From assembly GCA_036936605.1 (NCBI GenBank), contig JAUPFV010000005.1, positions 154,133,195 to 154,197,194 on the forward strand: 64,000 bases of DNA, written 5' to 3'. Source of the DNA: Limnanthes douglasii subsp. nivea. Its lineage: Eukaryota > Streptophyta > Magnoliopsida > Brassicales > Limnanthaceae. Of the stretch, positions 1-10,399 are shown one piece after another (the stretch's first letter is position 1; each line of letters opens with the position of its first letter). The notes under the pieces were generated by a model that saw only the letters and a list, made by a program, of their open reading frames with translations, was not told where the DNA came from and made no database searches. The position numbers and the translations under genes are program-made.

Positions 1-120
1 ATATTGTTTGCCACTAAGTGTAAAAAACTTATGAAGCAAGAGCTTGCCAATCCCAAAGTTTCTTACGTGTTGTTCTTCCATACCAAGTACCCTCAAATAA
101 CATTATGATCGATGTAGAAA

Positions 121-210
121 GATATTCCAGAAGAAGATCGCCCCGACGGGGTCGTTAGTGAGGATGAAATTGTTGGTAAAGATTCGTCTGAGGATCCATC
201 AAATAGTTAG
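121..210 (+). other. possible 3' end of an unidentified coding fragment
   Basis: A plus-strand reading frame ends at TAG 208-210 and codes for a short acidic tail (DIPEEDRPDGVVSEDEIVG then DSSEDPSNS). It could be the end of a protein or transposase gene that begins left of the window, because acidic serine-rich C-termini are common. Upstream frames (1-120) are open only in pieces. No family is recognised, and a chance frame is quite possible. Confidence 0.2.
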
Positions 211-468
211 ACTTATTTTGTTTGTAATCTTCCCCCTTTTCAACCTGTTATATTTTTTGTTGTCTCCCGAACTTGGTTGATGTTTTTGTAAACCATCTTG
301 AAGCGTGTTTGCTCTGCTCCTCAAGGAACTTAAACTGTTGTATTTTTGTTATATTTCGAAGCTTATCATCATGGCCCCTGGTTAAAACACATGGTGTTTA
401 TTTCATTATTTAGAGATCGAGAGTGATCAATTTTCGATGTTAAAAAAATGAAACAACCAATCATTATT

Positions 469-640
469 ATGTAGATCAACTTAATAGTTGAGAAATATTT
501 TAGGTTCAAATATGTAGATCAACTTAATAGTTGAAAAACCTTTTAGGTTCAAATATGTAAATCAACATAATAGTTGAAAAATATTTTAGGTTCGAATATG
601 TATATCAACTTAATAGTTGAAAAACCTGTTAGATTGGCTT
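469..640. repeat. 43-bp tandem repeat, about 4 copies
   Basis: Units start at 469, 512, 555 and 598, exactly 43 bp apart. The fourth unit is slightly diverged at its end. Each unit begins ATGTARATCAAC and ends TTAGGTTCAAAT. Each also contains a small inverted repeat, TCAACT-TAAT-AGTTGA (changed in one arm in copy 3). The array lies just beyond the broken integrase end of the neighbouring gypsy fragment. Confidence 0.9.
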
Positions 641-689
641 GCAGATGAAAATGTGCTGAAAAACATTGTTGAATTCTGTGAGATGAACT

Positions 690-1158
690 AAACACTCTCA
701 TTTCCTTGCCATCAACTAGGGACCATTATCCATGGTTAACCTTTCTGGAATCCCATATCCGCAACAAATATTTGACCAAATGAACTTGACTACATCCTTG
801 GCCTTTGTTCAGGACAACGGTTCGACTTCTACCCACTTGGAAAAATAGTTTACCGCAACGACTATAGTTTGCATTCCTTTGGTTGCCATTGGTAGCAGAC
901 CTACCAAGTCTATTCCCTGCCTATGAAATGATAATCCCTCTGAAGTAGACTCTAATGGGTGGCTGGGATATGCAATGAATTTGAAAATCTTTGACAAGTA
1001 TCACATTTCTTCACTAGTTCGCTGGCATACACTGCTACCGTAGGCCAGTAAAAACCTAACAATAAAACTCTTCTGATTAGTGCTTTGAAACCACAATGAG
1101 CTGACCCCTCGCCATCATGAAGTTCAGACAAAATCATCTGTGACTCAACATGTCCCAA
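690..1158 (-). pseudogene. gypsy integrase remnant (zinc-binding domain and partial core)
   Basis: The piece at 952-1158 has the integrase H2C2 region: LHDGEGSAHCGF..., GFYWPT and CDTCQ. The piece at 809-997 has the start of the catalytic core (DLVGLLPMATKG, then VVAVNYFSKWVEVEPL; the usual D of VAVDYF is N here). Between 690 and 800 a third frame continues with KFIWSNICCGYGIPERLTM-DNGP and then a stop. Integrase joins viral cDNA to the chromosome. This copy is broken by frameshifts and lacks the third acidic residue of the D,D,E triad. Confidence 0.8.
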
Positions 1159-1458
1159 ACATCTTAATAGTGGTCTGCATAGAATTCTTGTAGAGTAAGT
1201 CCCTTATTATCGTGAATCCTCGAGCCTTATTTTTTTACTTTCTTTGCTAACGCTTTATCCTCGGGAAAAACCCATTTTCCAAATAACTTCGAATGTTATT
1301 CCTCCAATCCATGCCATTGACTGTTGAAATTTGGCAAGCCGTTTTACGTCATTTTTCCAACTCTACTCGCTTGATGATCGATGAGAATTCTTGCGTTAAG
1401 ACCCATAGGTATTCCCCGACATATTCCATAGTTGCCAACGAATTGGGCACTTCATTTT

Positions 1459-2494
1459 TCACTCGACGTACGTACTCGCGAGAAACACCTCGGTACAAGA
1501 AGGTGTCCAACTGAATGTTTTAGAATTTCTCAAAACCTGGAAAAATAATGCGCATTTGTCAGAACACCTAGATATAAACCTATTTAGGGCTGTCAGACAC
1601 CCTGTCAAAATTTGGACTTCTTTCACATTCCTCGGTGGTGCCATGTTGCATAACGCATTCAATTGCACCAGATACGCTTCAATCCCATTTTCGCTGATTA
1701 TAAACCCTTAAAAACTTTCCAGATCACACACCAAAAGAGCATTTTTCTGGATTCAGCTTAAGATTTATTCTTTTTAAGTTGTCAAACGTCTCATCCAGGT
1801 TGGCAAAATGATCTTCATCTATGTAAACCTCAACATTCCGCCCGATCTGTTCCTTGAAAGTTTTGTTCACGAGCCTTTGATAAGTGGCACCAGTTTTTTT
1901 TAAACCAAAAGTCATAACTTTGTAACAATAAAGACCTCTTCCAGTTATGAAGGTTGTGCTTTCTTGGTCTCTTGGATTCAACTTTATCTGATTATAGCCT
2001 GTGTAGACGTCCATAAAATACAACAACTTATTTCTCGATTTTGAATCAACTAGCTGGTCGATCCGTGGCATCGAGATAGGATCTTTAGGACACCCTCTAT
2101 TAAGGTCTGTGAAATCTACACATATTCTTCATTTTCTGTTTTTATTTTTAACTAAAACCGGATTAGTTGTCCATTGCAGATACTAGGATTCCCTTATATG
2201 GCCTACCTTTGTCAACCTTTCTACCTCTGTAATAATAACCTCTGCCTTTTCTTGATAAAAAACTCGTCGTCTTTGGGTTATAGGTCGGACATTTGGGTGT
2301 ACAGACAGACTATGGTAGATTACACTATCGGGGACTCCTGTTACATCCTCTGAATACCAAGTAAACAAATGCAATATATTTTTGAGGAAACAAATAAATC
2401 TCTCTTGAAAACCACCAGACAAATTCGTCCCGATCTTTAGAAAAATTATAATAACAAATTCGTAGTTTTTACCGTTTTCATCAGTCAACCGCAA
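1459..2494 (-). pseudogene. gypsy reverse transcriptase and RNase H connection remnant
   Basis: 2183-2494 holds the N-terminal part of RT. 1724-2071 holds the palm: FMDVYTGYNQI, then VMTFGLKKTGATYQRLVN, then the catalytic box written VYIDED instead of the family's YIDD, which breaks the second aspartate. 1459-1668 continues with LNRFISRCSDKCALFFQVL, the usual link to RNase H. Stops and frameshifts separate the pieces, and no functional enzyme can be made. Confidence 0.85.
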
Positions 2495-2605
2495 ACCGAG
2501 GGCCTCTCTAAGATAATTTAATGGTTCAAATCTTGAGGTTGACCCTACTAATTGCTAGTCTTTGGCTTGAACCATTTCCTTATCAGTTTTTGTTACCAAA
2601 GCTGA

Positions 2606-2971
2606 TCAATAGAATTCTCTTACCGCTTTTTGGCTACTTCGGACAACGCCGACATTATTACCTATCACATATTTTACACATTGATGCACCGTGGACGTTA
2701 CTGCATGCATCCTAGATAACCAAGATCGACCAAGAATTGCGTTGTAAGAGGTCGGCAAATCTACAACCACAAAGAGTACCGTTACCTCCTTTTTTAAAGG
2801 GCCTCGACCTAACTGTACCGTTCCTTCGAACTCTCCAACCACCACAGCTGGGGCTCCTGTAAAACTCAATGTTGTCTGTTCAGACTTTAAAATAACTAGT
2901 GGTCGTTTAAACTTCGAATAAGTTAACAAGAAAATTATGTTTACAACTTCTAAATTAACCAGTTCTATCAA
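2606..2971 (-). pseudogene. gypsy aspartic protease remnant
   Basis: The second half of a retropepsin is readable: EFEGTVQLGRGPLKK, VVVDLPTSYNAILGRSWL, then a VHQCVKYV segment. The same order is seen in the proteases at 38.5-38.9 kb and 61.0-61.4 kb. The N-terminal half with the catalytic D[TS]G lies beyond the break near 3000 and is missing. Confidence 0.75.
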
Positions 2972-3000
2972 TACATATGTAATCTTTTACAATTATACTG

Positions 3001-5880
3001 AAAAGTCCTTAAATTTAAAAGATTGTAAAAATGTTTTTATATCTTATAAACTAGGTCTATTATAAGAAAATTTAACTATAAGTGTATGCTTAGATGAGGT
3101 TAGAAAAAATGACTTTTCCATGTTTGAAAGACTCCTCATTTGGCCTCTAAACTTCAGCAAATGATTTCTTCTTGATGGCCCTTTGACTTATTTATGTATG
3201 TTGATGCTGAGATTCAAATAAGGTTTGCTTATTACCTCATGGCTTTGCATGGCTCAAGATTGTTTTTTTTTTGATGGAAATAGATGACAAATATTCTTAA
3301 TGAGGAGCTTCTTTGGAGGCTAAAAAAACACTAGTAAGATGCTCTTCGACTTTCGATTATGGTTGATTACAGGAGAGTCTTAAACTTTTTGATGGTAATT
3401 GTTGGGTATTTGCTGATTTCTTGACTGAAACTTGATATTTTTGAGAGTATATCTCATTAATATTAACTTAATGGTTTAATTCCTCCATGGATTGACAAGA
3501 TTAGGACTGAGATTGTGATTTGGGTTTGCTTCTATCAAATTGGGGATCTTATCAAAAACTCGAGAGAAAGCATTTCGAAGTTTCTATCTCTAGATCATAT
3601 ATCAAATTATACGTATTATTCTCTTTGAATATTGTTAAATTAAAAATTTAAGAACCGATTTGTATATATAAAAAAGTTATAATCCCTTTTATGTAAAAAA
3701 TATACTTATATAAAATATAATATAAAATATATTAATAATATCTGATTTTGAAACAAAAATGATTTATATTTATTTCTCCTCTGAAAAAGATACACAATAG
3801 ATGATATATGTGGATTTAAGGTTTAAAATCACACGTTATTTCATTGATTACAGATTCAAACATGTTAGCATATATATTTTATCAATTGAGGATATTTTAA
3901 AGAAAACTTTAGAGGGTTTGTACGATATTGATTGCATCATTGCAACAAAAAGGGCATCGTTGCGACAAAATTAGCCCCATAATATGTTTAGAAAATAATA
4001 CTTTTTTCACCACGACGCCAAGTTTTTCACTACGATGGGGCTTTATGTTGGTGTTGTGGTAGATGGTTGTCACAGAAAAACTATAGTTGTACCAATGATA
4101 AGCACCTCATTGTAGTGTTGGACGACATGCACAGCTTTAGGACCGCTCTTTCTGACATGGACCACATATTAGCTTCAAACTTGAGTATGTTTTTTAGGGT
4201 GTTCGATTTGTCGGTTTATTGAATAAAATGACTAAGGTTGTTTTAACTTCGATAAATAGGTCATCAAACCAATATATAACCAAAAGATTCCTCTTAGTGA
4301 ATTGATTTATTTAAGGTTTTTTAGCGGGATGACGATTGATGATGTTGCTTGCATTAATGGTCTCAATGAATGTTAATGTTAAACATAATTGACCATGAAC
4401 AAAAGACTATAACTTTTGAACTAGTCATTAGATATTTGATCAAAATAGAAAAACCATCACCAAAAAAAAGTTTATTTAATTGATTGAAATTGGATAAAGT
4501 TGTGATAAGACTATATTCCGTGTATAATATCCCGATAATAATAAAATGTACTTATAATCTAATTATACGTGATATTATTATATATTCATTGTTTAAGATA
4601 TATAACACTCAAAAATAAATAAGAATAAAAAGATAAATAAGAATTGAGCGAAAAGTCAATCTAAGGGGTATTGATAAATAAAAAAAAGGTGAAGCCTTTG
4701 ATAATGCGTGCAAGTAAGATTAGAAGAAACTCTATTGAAGGAAAACTATTTTTCATACATAAATATTATCATTCTATTTTATTTTTTATTATATTATTTT
4801 TCTTTTTTATATATATTTTTTTTCTATATAGAGAATCTGAGTATTTGATTAGGTTTTGTCAATCAAGTTGGGGCCGCTTGATACGACCTTTTTTTCATTT
4901 TTCTAAAATTCAAAATTGTTTTGATTTATATTTGTATTCTAAAAAATACCACCGAATTGAAACAAAAATCGTAGGAAAATATTTTCATATAGATCATCTA
5001 TAACTGGAGCTAATAAAATACGAGAGTCCTAATCTATCAAGATAACTAGATAATCCGTCCTAATTTAAGTTCCTTCTTTCACCTGATTACAACTCACGTT
5101 CAATCCAGTTCATAATTTTTTTCTTCGATATCTAGTTCTGTCACTCTATCTCTATCCGTTTGAAGAAATATATACTACTACACTGTTTCTGTGTTGGTTT
5201 ATTGCACAAAATCCTCTTCAGACATTCGTGTATGGCGTATGTTTGTGTTGTGTAGTGTAGACAATGACACATTGCAATATGATCGTGAGCCCAAAGCTTT
5301 TCTTAACTAGAAACAAGAGTAGTATACACGTTTAAGATAATTAGTTGTGAGCTGAAATACATATATGATCGACGGAGTACAAATTTTCTAATTCAACTGA
5401 CAATTTGGTTTGACTTGTGAGTGCTATATTATTGTACACGAATTCTACCGCACACGTTAGATTATAATTGCTCATTAGACGGCACAAATTACATTATACA
5501 GATAACTTACCAATTGAAAGTGCTGTCATAGTATACTATATGTGTCTGTATATAATAATACACAAAACTTAATGGTCACACACAATACTGCAAGCAGCTT
5601 ATTAAGGCTAGACAACACACGTTAAGATTGAGAAACGATACAAAGACAGAGGACGCACGTTGGGGGTACAACAACAGGATAGGCAACAGCAGGACTGTTT
5701 ACTGATGCAACTACAAAGAAACACAAAAGGCTGGATGATAGCGATGACAACCGTGGCAATAACACAACGAAGATTTAGAGGTTTTGGGCTCGTCTCCATT
5801 TTACGCATAGCTCGTTTTCGCACGCTTATCCAAGTCACCAAAATCGCCTCCACAATGATCACGTTATGAAGGTTTAAGTC
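3001..5880. other. no gene recognised
   Basis: AT-rich sequence without a recognisable gene. One plus-strand ORF (4671-5003, 110 codons) codes for a hydrophobic, Phe/Ile/Tyr-rich stretch followed by a basic tail. It recalls low-complexity organelle-type reading frames but matches nothing I can name. 3940-4130 has GC-richer imperfect inverted stretches (TTGCGACAAAA, CACGACGCC, CACTACGATG) of the kind found near ends of DNA transposons, but no terminal repeat pair was found. 5610-5870 is open in several frames on both strands without a recognised domain. Confidence 0.5.
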
Positions 5881-5884
5881 ATTG

Positions 5885-5980
5885 GTTTATCTATTTGTTG
5901 ATCACCAAAAATGTTTTTCACGCAACTCACTTGGAGAAAATACAAAGTAAAATGGAAAAGGAAGGGGATATTATGCAGTC
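5885..5980 (+). pseudogene. left part of the SWAP-gene fragment, before the copia insertion
   Basis: If the copia element and one target copy are removed, a plus-strand frame runs without a stop from about 5885 through the target site CAGTC into the SURP domain at 10642. Residues just before the junction read HATHLEKIQSKMEKEGDIMQ. I do not recognise this part as a domain. The call rests on the uninterrupted frame across the repaired junction. Confidence 0.4.
5976..5980. repeat. target-site duplication (left), copia element 1
   Basis: CAGTC directly precedes the left LTR and is repeated at 10642-10646 directly after the right LTR. A 5-bp duplication is standard for Ty1/copia integration. Confidence 0.95.
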
Positions 5981-6223
5981 TATTATCTTTAAACACAATT
6001 CACAGGCACGTTTTGTATGTATAACTCTGATAAAGTAAGACTGTGGTTTTTCTTCTTAATCAAATGCAACGTACAAAGGAAATAAATAGGCAATAAACGA
6101 CGTGGAAGCTACAAAATAGGATCCACTAATCACACTCCTCTTTTCACTCACCTACCTGTTACTTAACTTATTATAACTTAAATAAATAAAACATGTTTAG
6201 ATTAAATACATAAAATGCAACAT
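5981..6223 (-). repeat. 3' LTR of copia element 1
   Basis: 243 bp. Read on the minus strand it starts TGTTGCATTTTATG and ends GATAATA, so the termini are TG...TA rather than TG...CA. It matches the right LTR except for five substitutions and one extra A in an A-run near 6181. Confidence 0.95.
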
Positions 6224-6236
6224 GTCCCCCCCTAAT
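6224..6236 (-). promoter_or_regulatory. polypurine tract of copia element 1
   Basis: The plus strand reads TGTCCCCCCCTA directly beside the 3' LTR, so the element's coding strand has an AGGGGGGG run next to the LTR. This is the usual position of the plus-strand DNA primer in LTR retrotransposons. Confidence 0.8.
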
Positions 6237-6262
6237 CTCAACATGTTTTTCAAACCTCGACT

Positions 6263-9200
6263 TCAGCTTCCCGAGCTCGCAGTAAGATCCTCAACCCCTA
6301 TTGCCTTCCTCATTTCTTCAAATTTAACCTTCCCCAATGCCTTAGTTAAGATGTCTGTCCTCTGTTCTTGAGTCACCACGTGCTTACTGATCAACTCACC
6401 CCTTTCAATACACTCTCGAATAAAATGAAACCGTACGTCGATATGTTTGCTCCTCCCGTGTAGTACCGGATTCTTCATTAACTCGATGTCTGACCTGTTA
6501 TCTATGTGGAGTATCACTGGTCCAACCGATTGTCCCGCGATTTCCTTTAGTAGTCCACGAAGCCATATGCTATGGCAAGCTGCTGTCGTGGCGGCCATGT
6601 ACTCCGCCTTGCACGAAGATAGAGCAACCACTTTCTGTTTCTGCGATGTCCAAGATATTAAGCTCCTGTTAAGGTAGAAACACATGCCCCCAGTACTTCT
6701 CCTGTCGATAACATCTCCAGCAAGATCGCTATCTGTAAACCCATACAACATCCTACTACTCTTCTCGTTTGCATAAACCAGCCCATACTCAATTGTCCCT
6801 CGAATGTACCTCAAGATATGCTTCACAGCTTGTTGGTGCTTCACTGTGGGTTTCTCCATGAATCTGCTCACCACTCCCACAGCGTATGAAATATCTGGAC
6901 GAGTGTGAGTTAGATATCGCAGACTTCCAACGATACATCTGTACTCAGTGGCATCAACAATTACTCCTTCTTCATCTCTGTCCAACTGTAACTTATGCTC
7001 CATAGGAAATTTGGACGCGTTACAATTCATCATTCCAGATTTTTCCAGTAACTTCTTGGCATATGATAACTGCTTCAGTGTAGTACGCATCTCTCCTTGG
7101 TTTACTTCTATTCCAAGATAAAACGACGATAAACCCAGATCACTCATCTCAAACCGTTTGTTCATTTGCTGCTGGAATGCTTCGATTTCCTGCTTGTCTG
7201 AACCTGTCACCAATAAATCGTCAACATACACACCCACTATGAGTATACTCCCTTCTTTGTACTTCATGTACACCGCTTGCTCGTGTAAGCATCTGTCAAA
7301 TCCCAACTCTTTCAAGCATCTGTCTAGCTTCGCATTCCACGCTCTAGGAGCTTGACGCAGCCCGTACAAAGCCTTCACCAGTCTATACACCATCTGTTCC
7401 TGTCCTTTCTTGACGAACCCCTCAGGTTGGATGACATAAAATTCTTCAATGAGCTCTCCGTTTAAAAACGCCGATTTTACATCAAGATGATAAACTTCCC
7501 AACCTTCTTTCGCTGAAAGTGCTAGCAAGAGTCGAACCGTGTCAAGACGTGCTACGGGAGCGAAAATTTCATCATATTCTATTCCTTTCCTTTGAACGTA
7601 TCCCTTTGCGACGAGCCGTGCCTTATGTTTCACCACATTCCCATCTGGGTCCTTTTTTAACTTATATACCCACTTCAAACCTATTGGTTTATGCCCAGGC
7701 GGTAAACTTGTGAGTACCCAGGTTTCATTCTTCTCTATTGTCTCGAACTCCGTCTTCATAACATCTTGCCAATCCTTCTCTTTTATGGCTTCGAAATATG
7801 ACGTTGGTTCCTCAGCCTTTAATAACATCAGCTCATCAATAAGCTCAATGACCTCAGTGTCATTATAAATATCTGCCAAAGACCTGAACCTCTTAGGTTC
7901 ACTGCTCGTGGTAGATGATGTTCCAACAGTTTCAGCTGTTTTGGTCGTCGTAATCTGTTGTGACGATGACGATGACTGTGAAGTCATGGATTGCAGAGGA
8001 GTTGTGGGTTCATAATCTGCATTCACACTGTCCCCAGTTTCCGTGTTCTCGGTTACCTCAACATAGCTCCCAGGAAAAGTTACTTCACCACCTGTTTCTT
8101 GTTCCCATGACCAGAAGGCTTCCTCTTGAAATACCACGTCCCTACTAACGTGTACAGTCCCTGTTTGTGGGTCAAACAAGTGACTCCCTTTTGTTCCCGG
8201 CTCCTTACCGAGATACACCACCCTCTTACTACGATCATCCAGTTTCTTGACATGTATCGAAGGTATCTTCATAAATGCAATACACCCAAACACTCTTAAG
8301 TGTGTCAGGTCCGGCTTAGTCCCACTACATGCTTCATATGGTGTTCTTCCGTTTAAACTTCGAGTTGGTAGTCGATTGAGAACATAGATCGAATGACGCA
8401 CCGCTTCACCCCAGAGATACGCAGGTAGGTTTGCTCCCCATAGAAAGCTTCTTGCCATAGCAGCCACAGTCCTATTCCTTCGTTCCACCACCCCGTTTTG
8501 CTGCGGAGTGTATGGTGTTGTGTAATGCCTCAAAATACCAGCCTTCTCACAATATAAGGTGAATTCCTTAGAACAAAATTCACCGCCTCTATCTGTCCTC
8601 AAGATCTTTATGCTTTTCTCGCTCCCCTTTTCAACTAAAGCTTTAAATTTTTTAAACATCTCGAAAGCATTACTTTTCTCCTTTAACATGTAGACCCACA
8701 TTTTCTTACTGAAATCATCAACAAATAGAAGGAAATAACGATTACCTCCAGTTGTCGTTGGTGTGATAGGGCCACAAATATCAGCATGAATTATCTCGAG
8801 TGCTTTCCTCGACACAGAGCTAGTTTGATGTGGGAAGGATTTTCTGGATTGCTTCGTCATTAAACAAACTTCGCACCTTTTAAGTGGTTGAGTCATGGTT
8901 GGAATCCCGTATGCCATCTTCTCTCGCGACATTAATTCCAAAGCTTGGAAATTTACGTGCCCAAGACGAGCATGCCACAACCAAGTATCTTCTTCGGCCT
9001 TGTTAAACAAACATGTTGCTCTACTTTCTTCAAGACTGATCTTATATAGTCGATTCTCTGTCCTTTTCACCTTCATCAATAGTCTTCCACTCGCCTCGTG
9101 AATCCACAAATAATCCCCATCAAGTACGACTTTATTCCCTGCCTCAGAAAGTTGTCCCAAGCTTATAATATTATTACAGAGATTTGGGATATAGTATACC

Positions 9201-9574
9201 TCTTCAAGCATCCTTTCTTCACCATTCTTACACTGGAACGCCGCTGTTCCCTTTCCCTTGATACACACGGTCGATCCATCGCCAAACTTCACTTTCCCAG
9301 AGACACGCTCATCCAAGCTTTTGAATTTTCCACGCTGCCCAGTCATGTGATTGCTGGCGCCGTTATCCAAGTACCACACCTGTGACTCCTTTTGTTCACC
9401 TGTGTTTGTTCGTAGCTTTGGAACCACTCCATCCTCCTTCAGAAGCATAGATTCGATATCCATTTTTCCGACCTCAGCAACCAACAAGGCTGGCTCATCT
9501 TCTTGAATTTTCGAGAGATTTGCTTCTCTCGTCATGTCTTTCTCCTTTAGTTGGTTTACGATAGTCCGCAGCAA
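6263..9574 (-). CDS. copia pol polyprotein (protease, integrase, RT, RNase H)
   Basis: About 1100 codons are open with no internal stop. Domains in order: protease with VWYLDNGASNHMTG near residue 70; GAG-pre-integrase HARLGHVNF and C-x2-C near 200-240; integrase core with IHADICGPI, RTDRGGEF and NGVVERRNRTV near 265-370; RT with LYGLRQAPRAW and the catalytic VYVDD near 740-790; RNase H with FTDSDLAGD and SSCKAEYMA near 980-1025. The last motif is usually SS.EAEY, so this copy has K for the first E. The first codon of the listed frame is TTG. The natural product is a Gag-Pol fusion, and the real protein would enter this frame from gag by frameshift. A proofreading computation of coding potential would help decide whether the copy is active. 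Confidence 0.93.
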   Translation of the reverse strand: MLRTIVNQLKEKDMTREANLSKIQEDEPALLVAEVGKMDIESMLLKEDGVVPKLRTNTGEQKESQVWYLDNGASNHMTGQRGKFKSLDERVSGKVKFGDGSTVCIKGKGTAAFQCKNGEERMLEEVYYIPNLCNNIISLGQLSEAGNKVVLDGDYLWIHEASGRLLMKVKRTENRLYKISLEESRATCLFNKAEEDTWLWHARLGHVNFQALELMSREKMAYGIPTMTQPLKRCEVCLMTKQSRKSFPHQTSSVSRKALEIIHADICGPITPTTTGGNRYFLLFVDDFSKKMWVYMLKEKSNAFEMFKKFKALVEKGSEKSIKILRTDRGGEFCSKEFTLYCEKAGILRHYTTPYTPQQNGVVERRNRTVAAMARSFLWGANLPAYLWGEAVRHSIYVLNRLPTRSLNGRTPYEACSGTKPDLTHLRVFGCIAFMKIPSIHVKKLDDRSKRVVYLGKEPGTKGSHLFDPQTGTVHVSRDVVFQEEAFWSWEQETGGEVTFPGSYVEVTENTETGDSVNADYEPTTPLQSMTSQSSSSSQQITTTKTAETVGTSSTTSSEPKRFRSLADIYNDTEVIELIDELMLLKAEEPTSYFEAIKEKDWQDVMKTEFETIEKNETWVLTSLPPGHKPIGLKWVYKLKKDPDGNVVKHKARLVAKGYVQRKGIEYDEIFAPVARLDTVRLLLALSAKEGWEVYHLDVKSAFLNGELIEEFYVIQPEGFVKKGQEQMVYRLVKALYGLRQAPRAWNAKLDRCLKELGFDRCLHEQAVYMKYKEGSILIVGVYVDDLLVTGSDKQEIEAFQQQMNKRFEMSDLGLSSFYLGIEVNQGEMRTTLKQLSYAKKLLEKSGMMNCNASKFPMEHKLQLDRDEEGVIVDATEYRCIVGSLRYLTHTRPDISYAVGVVSRFMEKPTVKHQQAVKHILRYIRGTIEYGLVYANEKSSRMLYGFTDSDLAGDVIDRRSTGGMCFYLNRSLISWTSQKQKVVALSSCKAEYMAATTAACHSIWLRGLLKEIAGQSVGPVILHIDNRSDIELMKNPVLHGRSKHIDVRFHFIRECIERGELISKHVVTQEQRTDILTKALGKVKFEEMRKAIGVEDLTASSGS

Positions 9575-10361
9575 AGTGTCCCAGTGCTTGACAGTTAAAG
9601 CACCTCACTCTACTTCTGTCTCGTACTCCACGAGTACTTCCTCCACCTCGAGTCCCTTCTCTATTGGTTTTCCTTAACCATTCTTCTCGAGTCAACAAAA
9701 GCTGCCCCTCGCCGCTTTCTTTCTTCCTCCACTCATCTTCTGTCAGCAGCAATTGTCCCTGGTGTTTCTCCGTTGTCCCTCGCAATCTTTCCTCGTGGGC
9801 TTTCAAAGAACCAACGACTTCTTCTACCGACATCTCTTCCAGATCTCCGAATTGCTCAATAGCAGATGCAATCTGTAAGAATTTTGTGGGAACCGCTCTG
9901 AGAAGTTTCTTAACCACATATGTCTCTTCCACTTTCTCTCCCAACACTCGAATATTGGTAACCAGGCTGTTCAGCTTCAGATAGAATTCGTCTAATGGCT
10001 CATCGTCTTTCATGCTTAGAGCTTCGAATTCGCTCTTGAGGGTCTGGGCTCTAGCTGCTTTTACCTTGTCTGCTCCCAGGTACATGGTTTTGACAGCCTT
10101 CCACGCATCCTTGGCCGTCTTCTTTTCTGCAAGTGACATCAGGACATCTTCTGGAAGTCCCTGGTAAATAACAGCGAGTGCCTTTTTGTCAACCTTGTCT
10201 TCCACAGGAGCTTTAGGGTCCTTGGGTTCGATTGCCTCCCACACTCCGTGGGCTTGCATGAATACCGTCATTTTGAGAGCCCATGCAGTGTAGTTGGTTT
10301 TGCTTAACATCGGGTAGCTGAGACCAAAGGAGCTTTCCTTGCTTCTGCTTGTCGTCTCCAT
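9495..10361 (-). CDS. copia gag polyprotein
   Basis: 288 codons from ATG 10361. N-terminal copia Gag (UBN2-like) region: YPMLSKTNYTAWALKM near residue 20 and KSEFEALSMKDDEPLDEFY near 110-128. A basic Arg/Gly linker follows, then a zinc knuckle CFNCQALGHFAADYRKP near 255-271. The fourth ligand of the C-x2-C-x4-H-x4-C knuckle is Tyr here, not Cys, which should weaken RNA packaging. Fifteen codons later the frame runs off, while the pol frame overlaps it at 9495-9574. A single extra G in AAAGGAGAAAG (about 9547-9556) explains the shift. It looks like an indel rather than a known programmed slip site. Confidence 0.92.
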   Translation of the reverse strand: METTSRSKESSFGLSYPMLSKTNYTAWALKMTVFMQAHGVWEAIEPKDPKAPVEDKVDKKALAVIYQGLPEDVLMSLAEKKTAKDAWKAVKTMYLGADKVKAARAQTLKSEFEALSMKDDEPLDEFYLKLNSLVTNIRVLGEKVEETYVVKKLLRAVPTKFLQIASAIEQFGDLEEMSVEEVVGSLKAHEERLRGTTEKHQGQLLLTEDEWRKKESGEGQLLLTREEWLRKTNREGTRGGGSTRGVRDRSRVRCFNCQALGHFAADYRKPTKGERHDERSKSLENSRR

Positions 10362-10385
10362 CTGAAGTTATGAACACCTCCTGAA

Positions 10386-10397
10386 GCTCTGATACCA
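10386..10397 (-). promoter_or_regulatory. primer-binding site, copia element 1
   Basis: The plus strand reads GCTCTGATACCA, so the element strand has TGGTATCAGAGC, the complement of the 3' end of plant initiator tRNA-Met. It sits 2 bases from the 5' LTR, as expected for minus-strand DNA synthesis priming. Confidence 0.95.
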
Positions 10398-10399
10398 AG

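Larger units (their letters stand above)
690..3000 (-). mobile_element. degenerate Ty3/gypsy retrotransposon fragment
   Basis: Minus-strand frames give, in transcription order, a retropepsin C-terminal part, reverse transcriptase, the RT/RNase H connection, an integrase zinc-binding domain and the start of the integrase core. This is the Ty3/gypsy order. Frameshifts and stops separate all the pieces. gag, both LTRs and the end of integrase are absent: homology stops near 3000 on one side and near 690 on the other. The protein pieces resemble those of the gypsy elements at 36-46 kb and 59-64 kb, so all three belong to one related group, probably Tat-like judged from the antisense gene in the other two. 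Confidence 0.85.

Noticed and set aside
469..640. CRISPR-like array
   Set aside because: Direct 43-bp repeats have no unique spacers, there are no cas genes, and the context is plant DNA; it is a tandem repeat.
3330..4120. CACTA-type element
   Set aside because: CACTA-like and TAGTG strings occur near 3333 and 4115, but no 3-bp duplication or subterminal repeat pair supports ends.
4647..4680. Left end of the Ulp1-MULE
   Set aside because: GAGCGAAAAGTCAATCTAAG resembles the small MULE's left end, but the 9 bases before it do not match TTAAAAAAA at the right end.
4671..5003. Plastid-derived gene fragment
   Set aside because: Hydrophobic Phe/Ile/Tyr-rich translation recalls organelle ORFs, but I could not match it to any plastid gene with confidence.
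5608..5869. Overlapping ORFs on both strands as genes
   Set aside because: Neither has a domain. Mutual openness of both strands here is explained by base composition (CAACAG-rich stretch).
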